Shown: positions 17,427 to 28,257, numbered from the stretch's first letter. The stretch: DNA of 46,548 nt from Prochlorococcus sp. AG-402-A04 (GCA_003278045.1 QCHG01000011.1:1-46548); one strand, 5' to 3'. Numbers and translations: made by a program. Notes: generated by a model not told the origin, from the sequence alone.

Positions 17427-20000
17427 ATGAAGAATTTGGAAACATTGCTAAAAGATTATGCAGAACACGTAGCTGAAAGAGCTGCCAAAGGTATACCTCC
17501 TTTACCTTTAAATGCTGAGCAGACAAATTGTATTACAAAATTATTGGAACAAGATGGTACTCACGATTCATCTTATTTACTTGATTTACTAATAAATAGA
17601 GTACCACCAGGAGTTGATGAGGCTGCTTATGTAAAAGCAAGCTGGCTTACGGCTATTGTTAATTCCGAAAAATATTGCAAATCAATAAATCCCGAAAAAG
17701 CAATTGAAATACTCGGAACAATGATAGGCGGATACAATGTAAATTCTTTAGTTGAAATACTTAAAAGAAAAAATAGTTTACTTGCTAAAAAAGCGGCAGA
17801 AGTTTTAAAAAATATTATTCTTGTTTACGACTCAGCTAATGAAATTTATGAATTATCTCAAAATAATATTTATGCAAAAGAGGTTGTAAATAGTTGGGCA
17901 AATGCAGAATGGTTCAACAATAAAAAAGTTCTGGAAAAAGAGATTACTTGTTTAGTATTTAAAGTTGACGGGGAGACAAATACAGACGACCTATCTCCGG
18001 CTGTACATGCTACATCACGCCCGGATATTCCAATGCATGCATTAGCTATGTTGGAATTTAAAATACCTGATGGTCTAAAGATTCTTGATAATTTAAAAAA
18101 ACAAAATTTACCGATAGCTTATGTTGGAGATGTTGTTGGAACAGGGAGCTCTAGAAAATCTGCTATTAATTCACTCATTTGGCATATAGGAGAAGATATC
18201 GCTTTTGTTCCAAACAAAAAAACAGGTGGAATAATAATTGGCAGCAAAATAGCTCCAATTTTCTTTAATACTGCACAAGATTCAGGAGCTTTACCTATAG
18301 AAGCTGATGTGTCTCATATGAAAACAGGTGATGTTATTAAAATTTATCCTTATAAAGGCATTATTAAAAAAATTGAAAAAGATTCAAATACTGAAGAAGT
18401 AATAAGCAAATTCGACTTGTATCCATCAACTCTTACTGATGAAATTCAAGCTGGCGGAAGAATTAATCTTATGATTGGAAGATCACTTACGGACAAAATT
18501 AGAAACAAATTAAATTATCAACCAAGTGAAATATTTACCAGACCACAAAATCCAACTGAAAGTACTGCCGGCTTTACTCAAGCTCAAAAAATAGTAGGCA
18601 AAGCATGCGGTTTAGGTGGAGTTAGGCCAGGAATGACCTGTGAACCAATTATGACTACAGTTGGCAGTCAAGATACTACTGGACCAATGACTAGAGATGA
18701 ACTAAAAGAACTAGCTTGTTTAGGATTTAGTGCAGATTTAGTGATGCAAAGTTTTTGTCATACAGCTGCATATCCTAAACCAGTAGATCTAGTTACCCAT
18801 AAAGAATTACCTGATTTTATATCTCAAAGAGGTGGAGTAGCTCTTAAGCCTGGAGACGGCATAATTCATAGTTGGCTTAACAGAATGCTTCTCCCCGATA
18901 CTGTTGGCACTGGTGGAGATAGTCATACAAGATTTCCTCTTGGCATTTCATTTCCTGGAGGCTCTGGCATTGTTGCCTTTGCCGCCGCAATAGGATCAAT
19001 GCCATTAAATATGCCGGAATCTGTACTAGTTAAATTTAAGGGAGAATTATTACCAGGAATTACTCTAAGAGATTTAGTAAATGCAATCCCTCTATTCGCA
19101 ATTAAAAAAGGACTCTTAACTGTTGAGAAAGAAAATAAGAAAAATATATTTAATGGGAAAATTATGGAAATTGAGGGATTACCAAACCTAAAACTTGAAC
19201 AAGCTTTTGAACTTACTGATGCTACTGCAGAACGCTCATGTGCTGGTAGCACCATACTTTTATCCCAAGAAACTGTTCAAGAGTACTTGAGAAGTAATAT
19301 TTGTCTACTTGAAAAAATGATCGAGAGCAATTATGAAGATTCAAAATCAATTTCAAGAAGAATCGATGATATGAAAAACTGGTTAAAAAACCCATCATTA
19401 ATTCAACCAGATTTAAACGCTCAGTATGAAGAAATTATTGAAATTGATTTAGCAAAAGTAACACAACCTATAGTTGCCTGCCCAAATGATCCAGATAATG
19501 TAAAAGAAATCACTGATGTAGCAAATACAAATATTAACGAAGTTTTTATAGGTTCTTGCATGACAAATATTGGTCATTACAGGGCAGCTGCGAAAGTTCT
19601 TGAAGGTGTAAAAAATTTAAAATCTAAATTATGGATTTGTCCACCAACAAAAATGGATGAAGAAACTTTAAAAGCTGAAGGCTACTATAAAATATTCGAA
19701 GATTGTGGTGCAAGGTTAGAGTTACCTGGCTGTTCTTTATGTATGGGAAATCAAGCCAGAGTAGATGAAGGTTCCGTAGTATTTTCTACAAGTACAAGAA
19801 ATTTTGACAATAGACTTGGGAAGAATGCACAAGTTTTTTTAGGCAGCGCTGAATTAGCAGCAGTTTGCGCACTACTTGGAAAAATACCTGAAGTTGAAGA
19901 ATATCAAGATATTACTAAAAATAAAATTAATCCATATTCAGATGAACTTTATCGCTATCTTCAATTTGATGAAATGCACGATTTCAGCTTGACAAAGTAA
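17427..20000 (+). CDS. acnB: Aconitate hydratase B
   Basis: The 857-residue product is an AcnB-type aconitase: an N-terminal HEAT-like domain, then the swivel domain (DGETNTDDLSPA, GTGSSRKSA) before the catalytic domains, the reverse of the AcnA order. Iron-sulphur ligands are seen as C711 in GSCMTNIGHY and C769 and C772 in GCSLCMGNQ, positions close to those of the E. coli enzyme. GGDSHTRFP and TTVGSQDTTGPMTRDEL are substrate and core motifs. It interconverts citrate and isocitrate. In this photoautotroph it serves mainly 2-oxoglutarate supply for ammonia assimilation (inference). The ClC gene begins 10 nt downstream. Confidence 0.97.
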   Translation: MKNLETLLKDYAEHVAERAAKGIPPLPLNAEQTNCITKLLEQDGTHDSSYLLDLLINRVPPGVDEAAYVKASWLTAIVNSEKYCKSINPEKAIEILGTMIGGYNVNSLVEILKRKNSLLAKKAAEVLKNIILVYDSANEIYELSQNNIYAKEVVNSWANAEWFNNKKVLEKEITCLVFKVDGETNTDDLSPAVHATSRPDIPMHALAMLEFKIPDGLKILDNLKKQNLPIAYVGDVVGTGSSRKSAINSLIWHIGEDIAFVPNKKTGGIIIGSKIAPIFFNTAQDSGALPIEADVSHMKTGDVIKIYPYKGIIKKIEKDSNTEEVISKFDLYPSTLTDEIQAGGRINLMIGRSLTDKIRNKLNYQPSEIFTRPQNPTESTAGFTQAQKIVGKACGLGGVRPGMTCEPIMTTVGSQDTTGPMTRDELKELACLGFSADLVMQSFCHTAAYPKPVDLVTHKELPDFISQRGGVALKPGDGIIHSWLNRMLLPDTVGTGGDSHTRFPLGISFPGGSGIVAFAAAIGSMPLNMPESVLVKFKGELLPGITLRDLVNAIPLFAIKKGLLTVEKENKKNIFNGKIMEIEGLPNLKLEQAFELTDATAERSCAGSTILLSQETVQEYLRSNICLLEKMIESNYEDSKSISRRIDDMKNWLKNPSLIQPDLNAQYEEIIEIDLAKVTQPIVACPNDPDNVKEITDVANTNINEVFIGSCMTNIGHYRAAAKVLEGVKNLKSKLWICPPTKMDEETLKAEGYYKIFEDCGARLELPGCSLCMGNQARVDEGSVVFSTSTRNFDNRLGKNAQVFLGSAELAAVCALLGKIPEVEEYQDITKNKINPYSDELYRYLQFDEMHDFSLTK

Positions 20001-20009
20001 TCATGGACT

Positions 20010-21368
20010 ATGCCAAACTTTATAAAAGATAATTTTCAAAAAACAAGTAATAATTCTTCTCGTAGCATCAAAAAATTATTAAAACAAAGATCTCTAGTCG
20101 TTGCATTTTCGCTCTTATTAACAGGTTTAGGGGCCTCCATAACAAGCATATCGTTTAAAACCGGAATCTATTTTATTAATAACTGGAGATTAGCATTATT
20201 AGACCAATTCCCATCTATTGCGGTCTTACCTATTTTTGGAGCTCTAGGAGGAGCTATTGCAGGATATTTGATCAAAAATATAGCACCTGCCGCAAAAGGT
20301 TCAGGTGTGAGTCAAATCATGGGTTTCTTAAGACATAAAAAAGTTCCAATGAATTTAAAAGTAGGATTAGTAAAGCTCATATCAGGAATTATTGCTATTG
20401 GCAGTGGATTTCCTTTGGGTCCAGAAGGTCCTTCAGTTCAAATGGGAGGTTCAGTTGCTTGGCAAATGGCCAAATGGCTTAAAGCTCCTACAGCTTTCAG
20501 AAGAGTAATAGTAGCAGCAGGTGGTGGTGCTGGAATTGCTGCAGTATTTAGCGCTCCACTAGGAGGGTTTGTTTATGCAATAGAAGAGCTATTAAACTCT
20601 GCTAGACCAGTAATTTTGCTTTTAGTAGTAATTACAACTTTCATTGCAGATTCATCTGCTGATATTATTCAAGCCTTGGGCTTAGATCCTAAAGCAGGAG
20701 GGTTTGATTTTAACCTGGGATTTTTGATTCAAAAAGAATATGACCCATCAGTTTTTTTCTTACCTGTAGATTTTATTTACCTAGTTTTACTAGGAATAAT
20801 TATTGGGATCTTTGCAGAATTGTACAGCAAATATGTTTTGTTAATGCAAAATCTTGGGAAAAAGTGGTATAAAAATAAATTTGTTTTAAAAATGAGTATT
20901 TGTGGACTTATTTTAGGAAGTATCTATTCTTTTTTACCCAGTACATTTCATAATTTAGATGAATTACAGAAAATAATAGCTGAGCAAAATACAAACATTG
21001 GGATTGCTATGTTAGCAGTTTTTATATTATTTATAACGACAGGTTTAGCTGCAGCATCTGGAGCTCCCGGAGGATTATTCTATCCTATGCTTACTTTAGG
21101 GGGGGCAATCGGACTAATAGTTGGTAGCTGGGTAGAAATTGCCACAGGACATGCACCTAGTACATACATTTTTGCAGGAATGGGAGCTTTCGTAGCAGGA
21201 TGTTCGCGAACCCCAATTACAGCTATGTTTTTGGCTTTTGCCTTAACAAAAAATTTATTAATAATGAAACCTGTCTTAATAAGCTGCATTACCAGTTTCT
21301 TAGTAGCAAGAGCTTTTAATGAAGAATCCATTTATGAAAGACAAATACAAATAGAACTAGAAGACTAG
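20010..21368 (+). CDS. clcA: ClC-family chloride channel/antiporter
   Basis: The 452-residue membrane protein has the ClC signatures: GSGVSQ at 98-102 (the selectivity-filter GSGIP region, here with S for P), GPEGP at 137-141 with gating glutamate E139, and GGLFYP later. The helix-F-to-G segment YAIEELLNSARP keeps glutamates at 192-193, where exchangers have the internal proton glutamate, so H+/Cl- exchange is more likely than a pure channel. There are no C-terminal CBS domains. The MPNFIKD start at 20010 gives a short cytoplasmic tail before the first helix. It is probably co-transcribed with acnB; the physiological ion is not proven. Confidence 0.88.
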   Translation: MPNFIKDNFQKTSNNSSRSIKKLLKQRSLVVAFSLLLTGLGASITSISFKTGIYFINNWRLALLDQFPSIAVLPIFGALGGAIAGYLIKNIAPAAKGSGVSQIMGFLRHKKVPMNLKVGLVKLISGIIAIGSGFPLGPEGPSVQMGGSVAWQMAKWLKAPTAFRRVIVAAGGGAGIAAVFSAPLGGFVYAIEELLNSARPVILLLVVITTFIADSSADIIQALGLDPKAGGFDFNLGFLIQKEYDPSVFFLPVDFIYLVLLGIIIGIFAELYSKYVLLMQNLGKKWYKNKFVLKMSICGLILGSIYSFLPSTFHNLDELQKIIAEQNTNIGIAMLAVFILFITTGLAAASGAPGGLFYPMLTLGGAIGLIVGSWVEIATGHAPSTYIFAGMGAFVAGCSRTPITAMFLAFALTKNLLIMKPVLISCITSFLVARAFNEESIYERQIQIELED

Positions 21369-21378
21369 GAAGTTATTT

Positions 21379-22233
21379 TCAATCAAAAACAGCAGTTTTG
21401 CTGTTATAAACGAATACTTGATGATTTAAATGTAATCTGACCGCTCTTGCTAAGGCAATTCTTTCAATATCTCTTCCTTTTCTAATCAAATCATCTACTT
21501 CATCTCTATGACTTACATTAACTGTGCATTGCTCTATTATCGGGCCTTCATCAAGATCTTCAGTAACATAATGCGCTGTAGCGCCTATTAATTTTACACC
21601 TCTCTTCCATGCTCGATGATATGGTTGAGCGCCCTTAAATGCAGGTAAAAAAGAATGATGAATATTTATTATTGAAGAAAACTTTTTTAAAAAAGAATCA
21701 CTCAAAATTTGCATATATTTGGCTAATACAACGAGATCAATTTCATACTCTTTTAATAAACTTAAAAATTGATCTTCAACAATAGATTTATCAATATTAA
21801 CGGTGTCAATATAGGCAAATTTTATATTAAAGTCATTTGCAATATTTTCAAGATCAGAATGATTTGAAATGATTAACGGCACTTTCATTTTGAGCTCACC
21901 ATTTCTTACTCGCCAAAGTAAATCAATCAAACAATGATTTTGTTTACTCACAAAAACAGCAACTTTTGGAATTTCATCAGAATAATTTACGTTAAATTTT
22001 CCATTTACTTCTACTGCAATTTTTTCAAATTCTTTATAAATTTCATCTCTATTAAAAGATGCATTTTTACTATTCCATTCAATTCGACTAAGAAACAAAC
22101 CTGCATCTTGATCTGTGTGATGATCAGAATGTTTTATGTTGCCACCGTAATTTGAGATCCAACTTGTAAGTAAACTTACAAGGCCAGGACGATCGGGACA
22201 AACAATTTTGAATATAATTGAAGGATGTTCCAA
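21379..22233 (-). CDS. purU: Formyltetrahydrofolate deformylase
   Basis: The 284-residue product joins an N-terminal ACT domain (about 1-85, beginning FKIVCPDRPGLVS) to a formyltransferase-fold hydrolase. The catalytic trio of this fold is visible: N190 and H192 in INIHHSFLPAFKG and D228 in LDEGPI. PurU releases formate from 10-formyl-THF, balancing one-carbon pools with the glycine cleavage system, of which gcvT is also in this window. The ACT domain suggests control by small metabolites such as methionine or glycine, as known in E. coli. It lies 47 nt from the divergent oxidoreductase gene. Confidence 0.94.
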   Translation of the reverse strand: MEHPSIIFKIVCPDRPGLVSLLTSWISNYGGNIKHSDHHTDQDAGLFLSRIEWNSKNASFNRDEIYKEFEKIAVEVNGKFNVNYSDEIPKVAVFVSKQNHCLIDLLWRVRNGELKMKVPLIISNHSDLENIANDFNIKFAYIDTVNIDKSIVEDQFLSLLKEYEIDLVVLAKYMQILSDSFLKKFSSIINIHHSFLPAFKGAQPYHRAWKRGVKLIGATAHYVTEDLDEGPIIEQCTVNVSHRDEVDDLIRKGRDIERIALARAVRLHLNHQVFVYNSKTAVFD

Positions 22234-22280
22234 AAGTCTTTAACTATTAAGTTAAATAAGCAAGTATATCTAATATATCA

Positions 22281-23363
22281 ATGAAAAGCTTAAAAGAAAA
22301 TTTTCAGAAAGCGCACATAGTAATTATTGGATCAGGAATTATTGGAAAATTTAACGCCCTAGAATTATCAGAATTAGGTTTCCAGGTGACGATAATAGAT
22401 CCAACTCAAATCCAAAATAGTAGTAATGCAGCTTTAGGCTTACTAATGGGTAATATGTATCAAAAAAGGAAAGGTAGAAGCTGGGATCTCAGGAAACAAA
22501 GCATTGCATTATGGCCACAATGGATTACATTCCTACAAAAATTCAATTGTGAATTAAATATCGAAAAACCGTTAATACAACTAACTACTAATGAAGAAAA
22601 GTTTAAAAAATTAGAAAAATTTATTTATGAAAATAATGATCAAAACTTACGAATTTTAGAAAGAGACTCAATATTTATCAAAAATATAAATAAAGCCTTC
22701 CAAACGAACAATATAAAAGGAATGATTTCCTTAAAAGATGGAAGAATAAATCCTTTTTCTTTACTTCAAACATTAGATAAATATCTAAAACATAAAAAAA
22801 TCAATTTTTCAGAAGGAGAAATAATAAAAATCAGAAAATCAAACAATCAATGGATTTCTACAACAAGGAATAATGAAAACATCAAATCTGATATGGTTAT
22901 TTTATGCAATTCACTAAACGCAGTTGATTTAATAGATAGCAAATCTCACAACATCACATTAAAACCTGTCTTAGGTCAAGCTATGGAAATCGATATAAAT
23001 GTTGCAGAAGTTGATTTATTATCGTTGCCGAAACAATTTAATATAAATGGTAAAAATATAATTCCAAAATCAAAAAATAAGCTAATTATTGGATCAACTG
23101 ACGAATATAGTACTAAACCAGAAGAAAATACATTCGAAAAACTCACAAATTTTCTCGATAAAAAACCAAACTGGCTGATGAAAGGGAAGATTTCAAAAAA
23201 ATGGTATGGAATAAGGTCAAAACCAGATGGTGAGCCTTCACCAATAATGAAAAATCTTGATGATGGACTAATTATATGTACAGGTTTTTATAAAAATGGG
23301 ATTTTATTGGCTCCAGCTTGTTCAAAATGGGTTGCTAATGAAATTAAGAATTACCTTTTTTAA
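22281..23363 (+). CDS. FAD-dependent amino-acid oxidase-like protein (DAO/ThiO family)
   Basis: The 360-residue protein begins with a dinucleotide-binding fold ([11 protein letters not shown]17/G19/G22) ending in an acidic residue (TIID), and has the DAO-family features [25 protein letters not shown], a late GSTDEYST segment and [16 protein letters not shown]. The last of these is like the C-terminal flavin loop of ThiO/glycine oxidases. It probably oxidises a small amine or amino acid; a role in thiazole synthesis is possible, but there is no thi gene nearby. Lysine and asparagine content is high, as in its neighbours. Its stop overlaps the convergent dnaK stop by 4 nt. Confidence 0.75.
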   Translation: MKSLKENFQKAHIVIIGSGIIGKFNALELSELGFQVTIIDPTQIQNSSNAALGLLMGNMYQKRKGRSWDLRKQSIALWPQWITFLQKFNCELNIEKPLIQLTTNEEKFKKLEKFIYENNDQNLRILERDSIFIKNINKAFQTNNIKGMISLKDGRINPFSLLQTLDKYLKHKKINFSEGEIIKIRKSNNQWISTTRNNENIKSDMVILCNSLNAVDLIDSKSHNITLKPVLGQAMEIDINVAEVDLLSLPKQFNINGKNIIPKSKNKLIIGSTDEYSTKPEENTFEKLTNFLDKKPNWLMKGKISKKWYGIRSKPDGEPSPIMKNLDDGLIICTGFYKNGILLAPACSKWVANEIKNYLF

Positions 23364-25267
23364 TCTTTCGTTTCAGTAAAGTCGGCATCAATTACATCAT
23401 CTCCACCTTTTTCGTCTGAGTCATTTTGATCAGAACCGTCCGGTGCTCCTGGTGAAGGTGGCTGATTGCCTGGTTGCTGATAAACAGATGAACCAACTGC
23501 GTAAAGTTCTTGCTGAAGTTCTTCAAGAAGTTTTTTCATTGATTCATAATCTTCTTTTGAAGTTGCCTCTTTTAAAGCATTACTTTTTTCTTCAACTTTG
23601 GACTTTGCTGCAGGATCAATTTTGTCTCCTAACTCACCAAGTTGCTTTTCTGTCTGGTAGACAAGTGTTTCAGCTTGGTTTTTTAAATCAATTTTTTCTC
23701 TTTTTTCTTTATCTGCAGATGCATTTGATTCGGCATCTTTTACCATCTTTTCAACTTCATTATCAGATAGAGTTGAAGCACCAGTAATAGAAATACTTTG
23801 TTCTTTACCACTTCCTTTATCTTTGGCGGTGACACTAAGAATACCATTTGCATCGATATCAAATGTAACTTCAATTTGTGGAACACCTCTTGGTGCTGAA
23901 GGTATACCATCCAATCTAAAAGTACCTAAGCTTTTGTTATCAGAAGCCATTTCTCTTTCACCCTGTAAAACATGTATTTCAACATTTGTTTGACCGTCTA
24001 CAGCAGTTGAATATGTTTCAGATTTCTTAGTAGGTACTGTAGTATTTCGGTTGATCATTTTTGTCATTACTCCCCCTAAAGTCTCTACACCTAAAGAAAG
24101 TGGAGTAACGTCAAGCAACAATATATCTTTAACCTCTCCTGCTAAAACTCCACCCTGAATTGCAGCTCCAACAGCTACTACCTCATCAGGATTAACAGTT
24201 TGATTCGGTTCTTTGCCAATTATTTTTTTAACTAAATCTAAGACAGCAGGTATTCTAGATGAGCCTCCAACCATAACAACTTCATCAATTTCACTAGTAG
24301 AAATTTTTGCATCACTTATAGCTCTCTCAACTGGTGTCTTACACCTATCAATTAGAGAAGCTGCTAGTTCCTCGAACTTTGCTCTGGTAAGGTTCAGATC
24401 CAAATGTTTTGGTCCTTCGGGCGTCGCTGTAATAAAAGGTAAGTTTATTTCACTTTGCGTAGCATTTGAAAGCTCTATTTTTGCTTTTTCTGCAGCTTCA
24501 GTCAATCTTTGCAAAGCTTGCTTATCTTGTCTGAGATCAATTCCCTCATTGGACTTAAAAGTATTAGCTAAGTGATCTACGATGCATCTATCAAAATCAT
24601 CACCGCCTAAATGTGTATCTCCAGATGTAGAGAGAACTTCCGTTACTCCATCACCAGCTTCAATCACTGAAACATCAAATGTTCCTCCCCCTAAATCAAA
24701 AACAAGAATTTTTTCATTTTCTTTATCCAAACCATATGCTAAAGCCGCAGCAGTTGGCTCGTTAACAATTCTGAGAACTTCTAAACCTGCAATCTTTCCA
24801 GCATCTTTAGTAGCCTGCCTTTGGGAATCATTAAAATAAGCTGGAACTGTAATTACAGCCTGTGTAACTTTATCACCAAGATATTTACCCGCATCATCTG
24901 CTAATTTTCTCAAAACTTGTGAACTCACTTCTTCAGGAGAAAACTGCTTATCCAAAATAGGGCATTTTAACTTAACACTGGAGCCAGATTTTTCAACAGA
25001 ATAGCTAACTTCTTTGGATTCTTCATTAACTTCATCAACCCTTCTTCCAACAAACCGTTTTGCTGAATAAAAAGTATTTTCAGGATTCATTACAGCTTGT
25101 CTTTTAGCTATTTGTCCAACAAGCTGGTCTTGATTTTTTGTATATGCAACAACTGATGGAGTAGTTCTGAAACCCTCAGCATTTGCGATTACAGTAGGTT
25201 TACCACCTTCCATTACAGCAACACAACTATTAGTTGTTCCTAAATCGATTCCTACAACCTTACCCAT
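23360..25267 (-). CDS. dnaK: Chaperone protein DnaK (Hsp70)
   Basis: The product (635 residues from the ATG at 25267) starts [18 protein letters not shown], the canonical DnaK N-terminus, so the longer frame beginning at a TTG (25330) is not used here. It has the ATPase motifs [10 protein letters not shown] and VGGSSRIP, a substrate-binding domain with [14 protein letters not shown], and an acidic tail ending [12 protein letters not shown], which resembles the essential cyanobacterial DnaK2 type. It folds proteins together with DnaJ and GrpE, which are not adjacent here. The divergent 115-bp gap to aroE has no CIRCE element on either strand. Confidence 0.97.
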   Translation of the reverse strand: MGKVVGIDLGTTNSCVAVMEGGKPTVIANAEGFRTTPSVVAYTKNQDQLVGQIAKRQAVMNPENTFYSAKRFVGRRVDEVNEESKEVSYSVEKSGSSVKLKCPILDKQFSPEEVSSQVLRKLADDAGKYLGDKVTQAVITVPAYFNDSQRQATKDAGKIAGLEVLRIVNEPTAAALAYGLDKENEKILVFDLGGGTFDVSVIEAGDGVTEVLSTSGDTHLGGDDFDRCIVDHLANTFKSNEGIDLRQDKQALQRLTEAAEKAKIELSNATQSEINLPFITATPEGPKHLDLNLTRAKFEELAASLIDRCKTPVERAISDAKISTSEIDEVVMVGGSSRIPAVLDLVKKIIGKEPNQTVNPDEVVAVGAAIQGGVLAGEVKDILLLDVTPLSLGVETLGGVMTKMINRNTTVPTKKSETYSTAVDGQTNVEIHVLQGEREMASDNKSLGTFRLDGIPSAPRGVPQIEVTFDIDANGILSVTAKDKGSGKEQSISITGASTLSDNEVEKMVKDAESNASADKEKREKIDLKNQAETLVYQTEKQLGELGDKIDPAAKSKVEEKSNALKEATSKEDYESMKKLLEELQQELYAVGSSVYQQPGNQPPSPGAPDGSDQNDSDEKGGDDVIDADFTETKD

Positions 25268-25382
25268 GGGTAAACTCTTTATATTTGTTATTCTCCATAA
25301 TCGGTCATCGACGTCATTATTGTTACTCAAAAATGGGGTGTGGTTCCCGAACAGATCGTTATTTTAAAGAAAATTTCTAAAC

Positions 25383-26243
25383 ATGATTTCAAGTAAGACA
25401 TCTTTTATTGCATTAATCGGCAATCCAGTTAGCCATTCCTTGTCACCGATTATGCAAAATGCTGCATTCCAATATTTAGGTCTAGATTTAATTTATATCG
25501 CTATACCTTGCAAAGATGAAGATCTAGAATTGGTTCTAAATTCTTTGAAAAAAATTAATTGTAAAGGTTTAAATATTACAATTCCCTATAAAGAAAAAGT
25601 ATTTAACCTTTGTAGTGAAATTTCGCCTATTGCAAGCAAACTGAAAGCAATTAATACCCTGAAATTAAATTCTGAAAAAGAATGGAGCGCAACGAATACC
25701 GATTTAGAAGGATTTATTTATCCATTAAAAAATTTAAACTTAGCAAAGAAAAAATCAATAGTTCTTGGCTCCGGAGGTGCAGCAAAATCTGTTATTCAAG
25801 GTTTAATAAATTTAAATCTTTCAAAAATTTCAGTAATATCACGTAACCAATCATCACTAGATGAATTAATAAAAAACTTTGAAAATCAAATTGAACTTCA
25901 CAGCTTTTTAAGTAACGATAATCAAGCTCAAAATTTAATTGAAGAAGCAGATTTAGTTGTAAATACAACACCAGTAGGAATGAAAACAACCAAACATGAA
26001 ATGAATTTATTGCCATATGGAGATTATTTTTGGAGATCTCTTAACTCAAAAACAATTGTTTATGATTTAATTTATAATCCTGCTCCAACTCATCTATTAA
26101 AATTTAGCGCCCTTAAAGGATGCATGACTATCGATGGTTTGCAAATGCTTGTGGCTCAGGGATTGAAATCATTATCATTTTGGACAAATGGCTTAGAAGT
26201 ACCTTTTCATATTATGAATGATGCACTCAAAAATCATCTTTAA
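25383..26243 (+). CDS. aroE: Shikimate 5-dehydrogenase
   Basis: The 286-residue product has the shikimate-binding SHSLSP at 17-22, catalytic K70 in NITIPYK and D107 in ATNTDLEGF, the NADP loop VLGSGGAAKS at about 127-136, and the C-terminal DGLQMLVAQG segment. It reduces 3-dehydroshikimate to shikimate with NADPH. Length and motif spacing are standard AroE rather than YdiB or a fused plant-type enzyme. It is divergent from dnaK and followed by rpsF on the same strand after 102 nt. Confidence 0.96.
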   Translation: MISSKTSFIALIGNPVSHSLSPIMQNAAFQYLGLDLIYIAIPCKDEDLELVLNSLKKINCKGLNITIPYKEKVFNLCSEISPIASKLKAINTLKLNSEKEWSATNTDLEGFIYPLKNLNLAKKKSIVLGSGGAAKSVIQGLINLNLSKISVISRNQSSLDELIKNFENQIELHSFLSNDNQAQNLIEEADLVVNTTPVGMKTTKHEMNLLPYGDYFWRSLNSKTIVYDLIYNPAPTHLLKFSALKGCMTIDGLQMLVAQGLKSLSFWTNGLEVPFHIMNDALKNHL

Positions 26244-26258
26244 AATAATGCTAATTTT

Positions 26259-26345
26259 CAAGGAACTGCACATCATGATGTATCGTTAAAGATGAACAGA
26301 CGCTCATGACATTAACTATATGAGCCAAAGACCTTGTCTGAAACT
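26259..26345 (+). promoter_or_regulatory. Candidate structured leader of rpsF (bulged hairpin)
   Basis: Directly before the S6 start there is an 11-bp stem: CAGAC+GCTCAT at 26297-26307 pairs with ATGAGC (26320-26325) and GTCTG (26336-26340), with a 12-nt loop and a 10-nt one-sided bulge (26326-26335). An alternative pairing is possible between CAAGG (26259-26263) and CCTTG (26332-26336), which would open the lower stem. S6 leaders in several bacteria bind the S6:S18 complex through a bulged hairpin, so autoregulation is a reasonable guess. I do not see the expected CCG bulge exactly, so this is tentative. Confidence 0.4.
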
Positions 26346-26807
26346 ATGAACGATCAACAATCTTATTACGAAACAATGTACATCCTCCGCCCAGATATTG
26401 CGGAAGATGAAGTAACTAACCACATTGATAAATACAATAAGCTTTTAGAAGAATTTGGCGGTACCATCCTCGATAGTCAAATGAGGGGTAAAAGAAGATT
26501 AGCCTATCAAATTGCAAAACATAGAGAAGGTATTTACGTCCAACTAAGTCATCAAGGGGATGGACAACATATTTTCAAAATCGAAAAAGCAATGAGACTA
26601 AGTGAAGATGTTATTAGATATATGACCGTTAAACAAGAAGGGCCTTTGCCAACTCCAAGACCTTCTAAGAAGAGTTCAACTCAAGCAGATGACAAAGAAA
26701 ATCCAGAAACTAAAGTTGAATCTAAGGAAGGACAACCAGTAGTAAGCGCAGATACTGCAACTTCGGTAAAAGATGATAAGGAAACCAAAGAAAATACAGA
26801 ATCTTAA
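26346..26807 (+). CDS. rpsF: 30S ribosomal protein S6
   Basis: The product from ATG 26346 is 153 residues: an S6 core ([12 protein letters not shown], then [20 protein letters not shown] and the [12 protein letters not shown] strand), followed by a roughly 50-residue hydrophilic tail rich in Lys, Glu, Ser and Thr. S6 is normally about 95-110 residues, so the tail is an extension of the kind seen in cyanobacteria. A TTG at 26334 would add four residues, but it falls inside the 3' arm of the predicted leader hairpin. S6 binds 16S rRNA with S18; rpsR is not next to it. It is convergent with argG, 3 nt apart. Confidence 0.94.
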   Translation: MNDQQSYYETMYILRPDIAEDEVTNHIDKYNKLLEEFGGTILDSQMRGKRRLAYQIAKHREGIYVQLSHQGDGQHIFKIEKAMRLSEDVIRYMTVKQEGPLPTPRPSKKSSTQADDKENPETKVESKEGQPVVSADTATSVKDDKETKENTES

Positions 26808-26810
26808 ATA

Positions 26811-28025
26811 TTAATCTTTTATTTTTGAATTTAATTCAGCCCATATTTTATTAGACATACCCCACATATAAATAAAACCTTCTGCTAAAGAATGATTAAA
26901 AACATCTTCTTTGCTATAAGTTGCCAAATCTTCCCTGTAAAGTGAATTATTTTCAGACATTCTCCCTATTACTATTGCATTCCCCTTATGAAGTCTAATC
27001 TTTACTCTTCCATTAACTGAAGTTTGAGTCGACGAAATAAATGAATCTAAACTATCTTTAAGAGGTCCAAACCAAAAACCTTGATAGACAAGTTGACCCC
27101 ATTTTTTTTCAACTATTCCTTTAAAGTCAACAACATCTGGGTTTAGTGTAATGCTTTCTAATTCTTTGTGAGCTTTGATTAAAAGTAAGAGGCCAGGTGT
27201 TTCGTAAATCTCTCTACTTTTAATTCCTACTACTCGATCTTCAATCATATCAATTCTTCCAAAACCATGCTCACCTGCGAGAAGGTTAGCTTTTTTAATA
27301 ATCTCTACAGGGGTTAAAGATTCATCGTTAATTCCAACAGGAAGCCCATTTTTAAAAATAATTTCTATTTCTTGAGGAGAATCAGGTGAATTATCAATAG
27401 ATGATGTCATTGCAAAAATATCTTCAGGTGCTTCTTTCATTGGGTCTTCTAATATGCCTGCCTCAATACTCCTACCAAGTAAATTGACGTCTATTGAATA
27501 TGGTGATTTTTTTGATACTGGTGCAGGAATGCCAAATTTTTCTCCGTACACTATTGCCTCTTCCCTACTCATATTCCATTCCCTTGCAGGAGTAATTATT
27601 TTTAAATCAGGACCTAAAGCATTTATTGCTAAATCAAATCGAACTTGATCGTTCCCTTTACCAGTGCATCCATGAGCTACTGCATCAGCACTAAATTCTC
27701 GAGCAATATTTACAAGATTTTCTGCAATTAAAGGCCTAGCAAGAGCTGTAGATAAAGGATATTTATCTAAATATAATGCGTTTGCTCTAATGGCTGGAAA
27801 AGCATATTTCTCAACAAAACTATTAACTAAATTGCCAACAATTGATTGAGATGCACCAGAATTTAAAGCTTTTTGCCTAATAACTTCTAAATCCTCGCCT
27901 TGACCAAGATCTGCGACAAAAGTAACCACTTCTGAAATTCCATATTCATTCTTTAAATATGGAATACAAACACTCGTATCTACACCACCAGAATAAGCTA
28001 GTACAACTTTTTTTACCTGCTGCAT
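26811..28025 (-). CDS. argG: Argininosuccinate synthase
   Basis: The 404-residue product has the N-type ATP pyrophosphatase loop AYSGGVDTS at 10-18, the [13 protein letters not shown] motif, and [17 protein letters not shown] and the [15 protein letters not shown]-terminal helix region. It joins citrulline and aspartate using ATP, the step before arginine. Length is typical. The only plausible upstream partner on this strand is the 64-residue membrane protein ending 38 nt before its start. Confidence 0.97.
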   Translation of the reverse strand: MQQVKKVVLAYSGGVDTSVCIPYLKNEYGISEVVTFVADLGQGEDLEVIRQKALNSGASQSIVGNLVNSFVEKYAFPAIRANALYLDKYPLSTALARPLIAENLVNIAREFSADAVAHGCTGKGNDQVRFDLAINALGPDLKIITPAREWNMSREEAIVYGEKFGIPAPVSKKSPYSIDVNLLGRSIEAGILEDPMKEAPEDIFAMTSSIDNSPDSPQEIEIIFKNGLPVGINDESLTPVEIIKKANLLAGEHGFGRIDMIEDRVVGIKSREIYETPGLLLLIKAHKELESITLNPDVVDFKGIVEKKWGQLVYQGFWFGPLKDSLDSFISSTQTSVNGRVKIRLHKGNAIVIGRMSENNSLYREDLATYSKEDVFNHSLAEGFIYMWGMSNKIWAELNSKIKD

Positions 28026-28062
28026 CTAAATTTGCTCCGTAAATTTAAATTTTTTGACGTAA

Positions 28063-28257
28063 TTAAGAATTTGAAGACTTATTAAAGACTAATACCATTG
28101 TAACTAAAAGAGCTGGACCAAAAACTAGTAATAAGAGAAGAAAGTTATTAATTATTAAAACATTGGGTTTCAAATATCCAAAAAGTTTTAATAATCCAGA
28201 CAGCGCCAATGAAATTAGACTAATAAAAAAGTATTTTAAATTTCCTTTATAAAACAA
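28063..28257 (-). CDS. Small two-helix membrane protein of unknown function
   Basis: The 64-residue product has a short basic N-terminus (MFYKGNLK) and two hydrophobic segments, about 9-29 and 36-58, separated by a proline/asparagine turn, with a polar tail. I do not recognise a family with certainty; short membrane proteins of this build occur throughout marine cyanobacteria. It lies between argG (38 nt downstream, same strand) and a divergent small acidic-tailed protein gene. Coding status is supported by its size in a compact region and its consistent membrane topology, but conservation should be tested. Confidence 0.55.
   Translation of the reverse strand: MFYKGNLKYFFISLISLALSGLLKLFGYLKPNVLIINNFLLLLLVFGPALLVTMVLVFNKSSNS

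Noticed and set aside
20003..20032. Nine-codon frame MDYAKLYKR overlapping the ClC start
   Set aside because: No Shine-Dalgarno and no supporting context; likely chance, unlike the pyrG case.
23443..24839. Several frames of 85-120 codons antisense to dnaK
   Set aside because: All are internal to dnaK; their composition (Ser/Leu-rich) is what the complementary strand of a conserved gene gives.
25268..25330. Extended DnaK N-terminus from the TTG at 25330
   Set aside because: The 21 extra residues do not belong to the family and the canonical [12 protein letters not shown] starts at the ATG at 25267.
25268..25382. CIRCE heat-shock operator upstream of dnaK
   Set aside because: No TTAGCACTC-N9-GAGTGCTAA-like inverted repeat is present on either strand.
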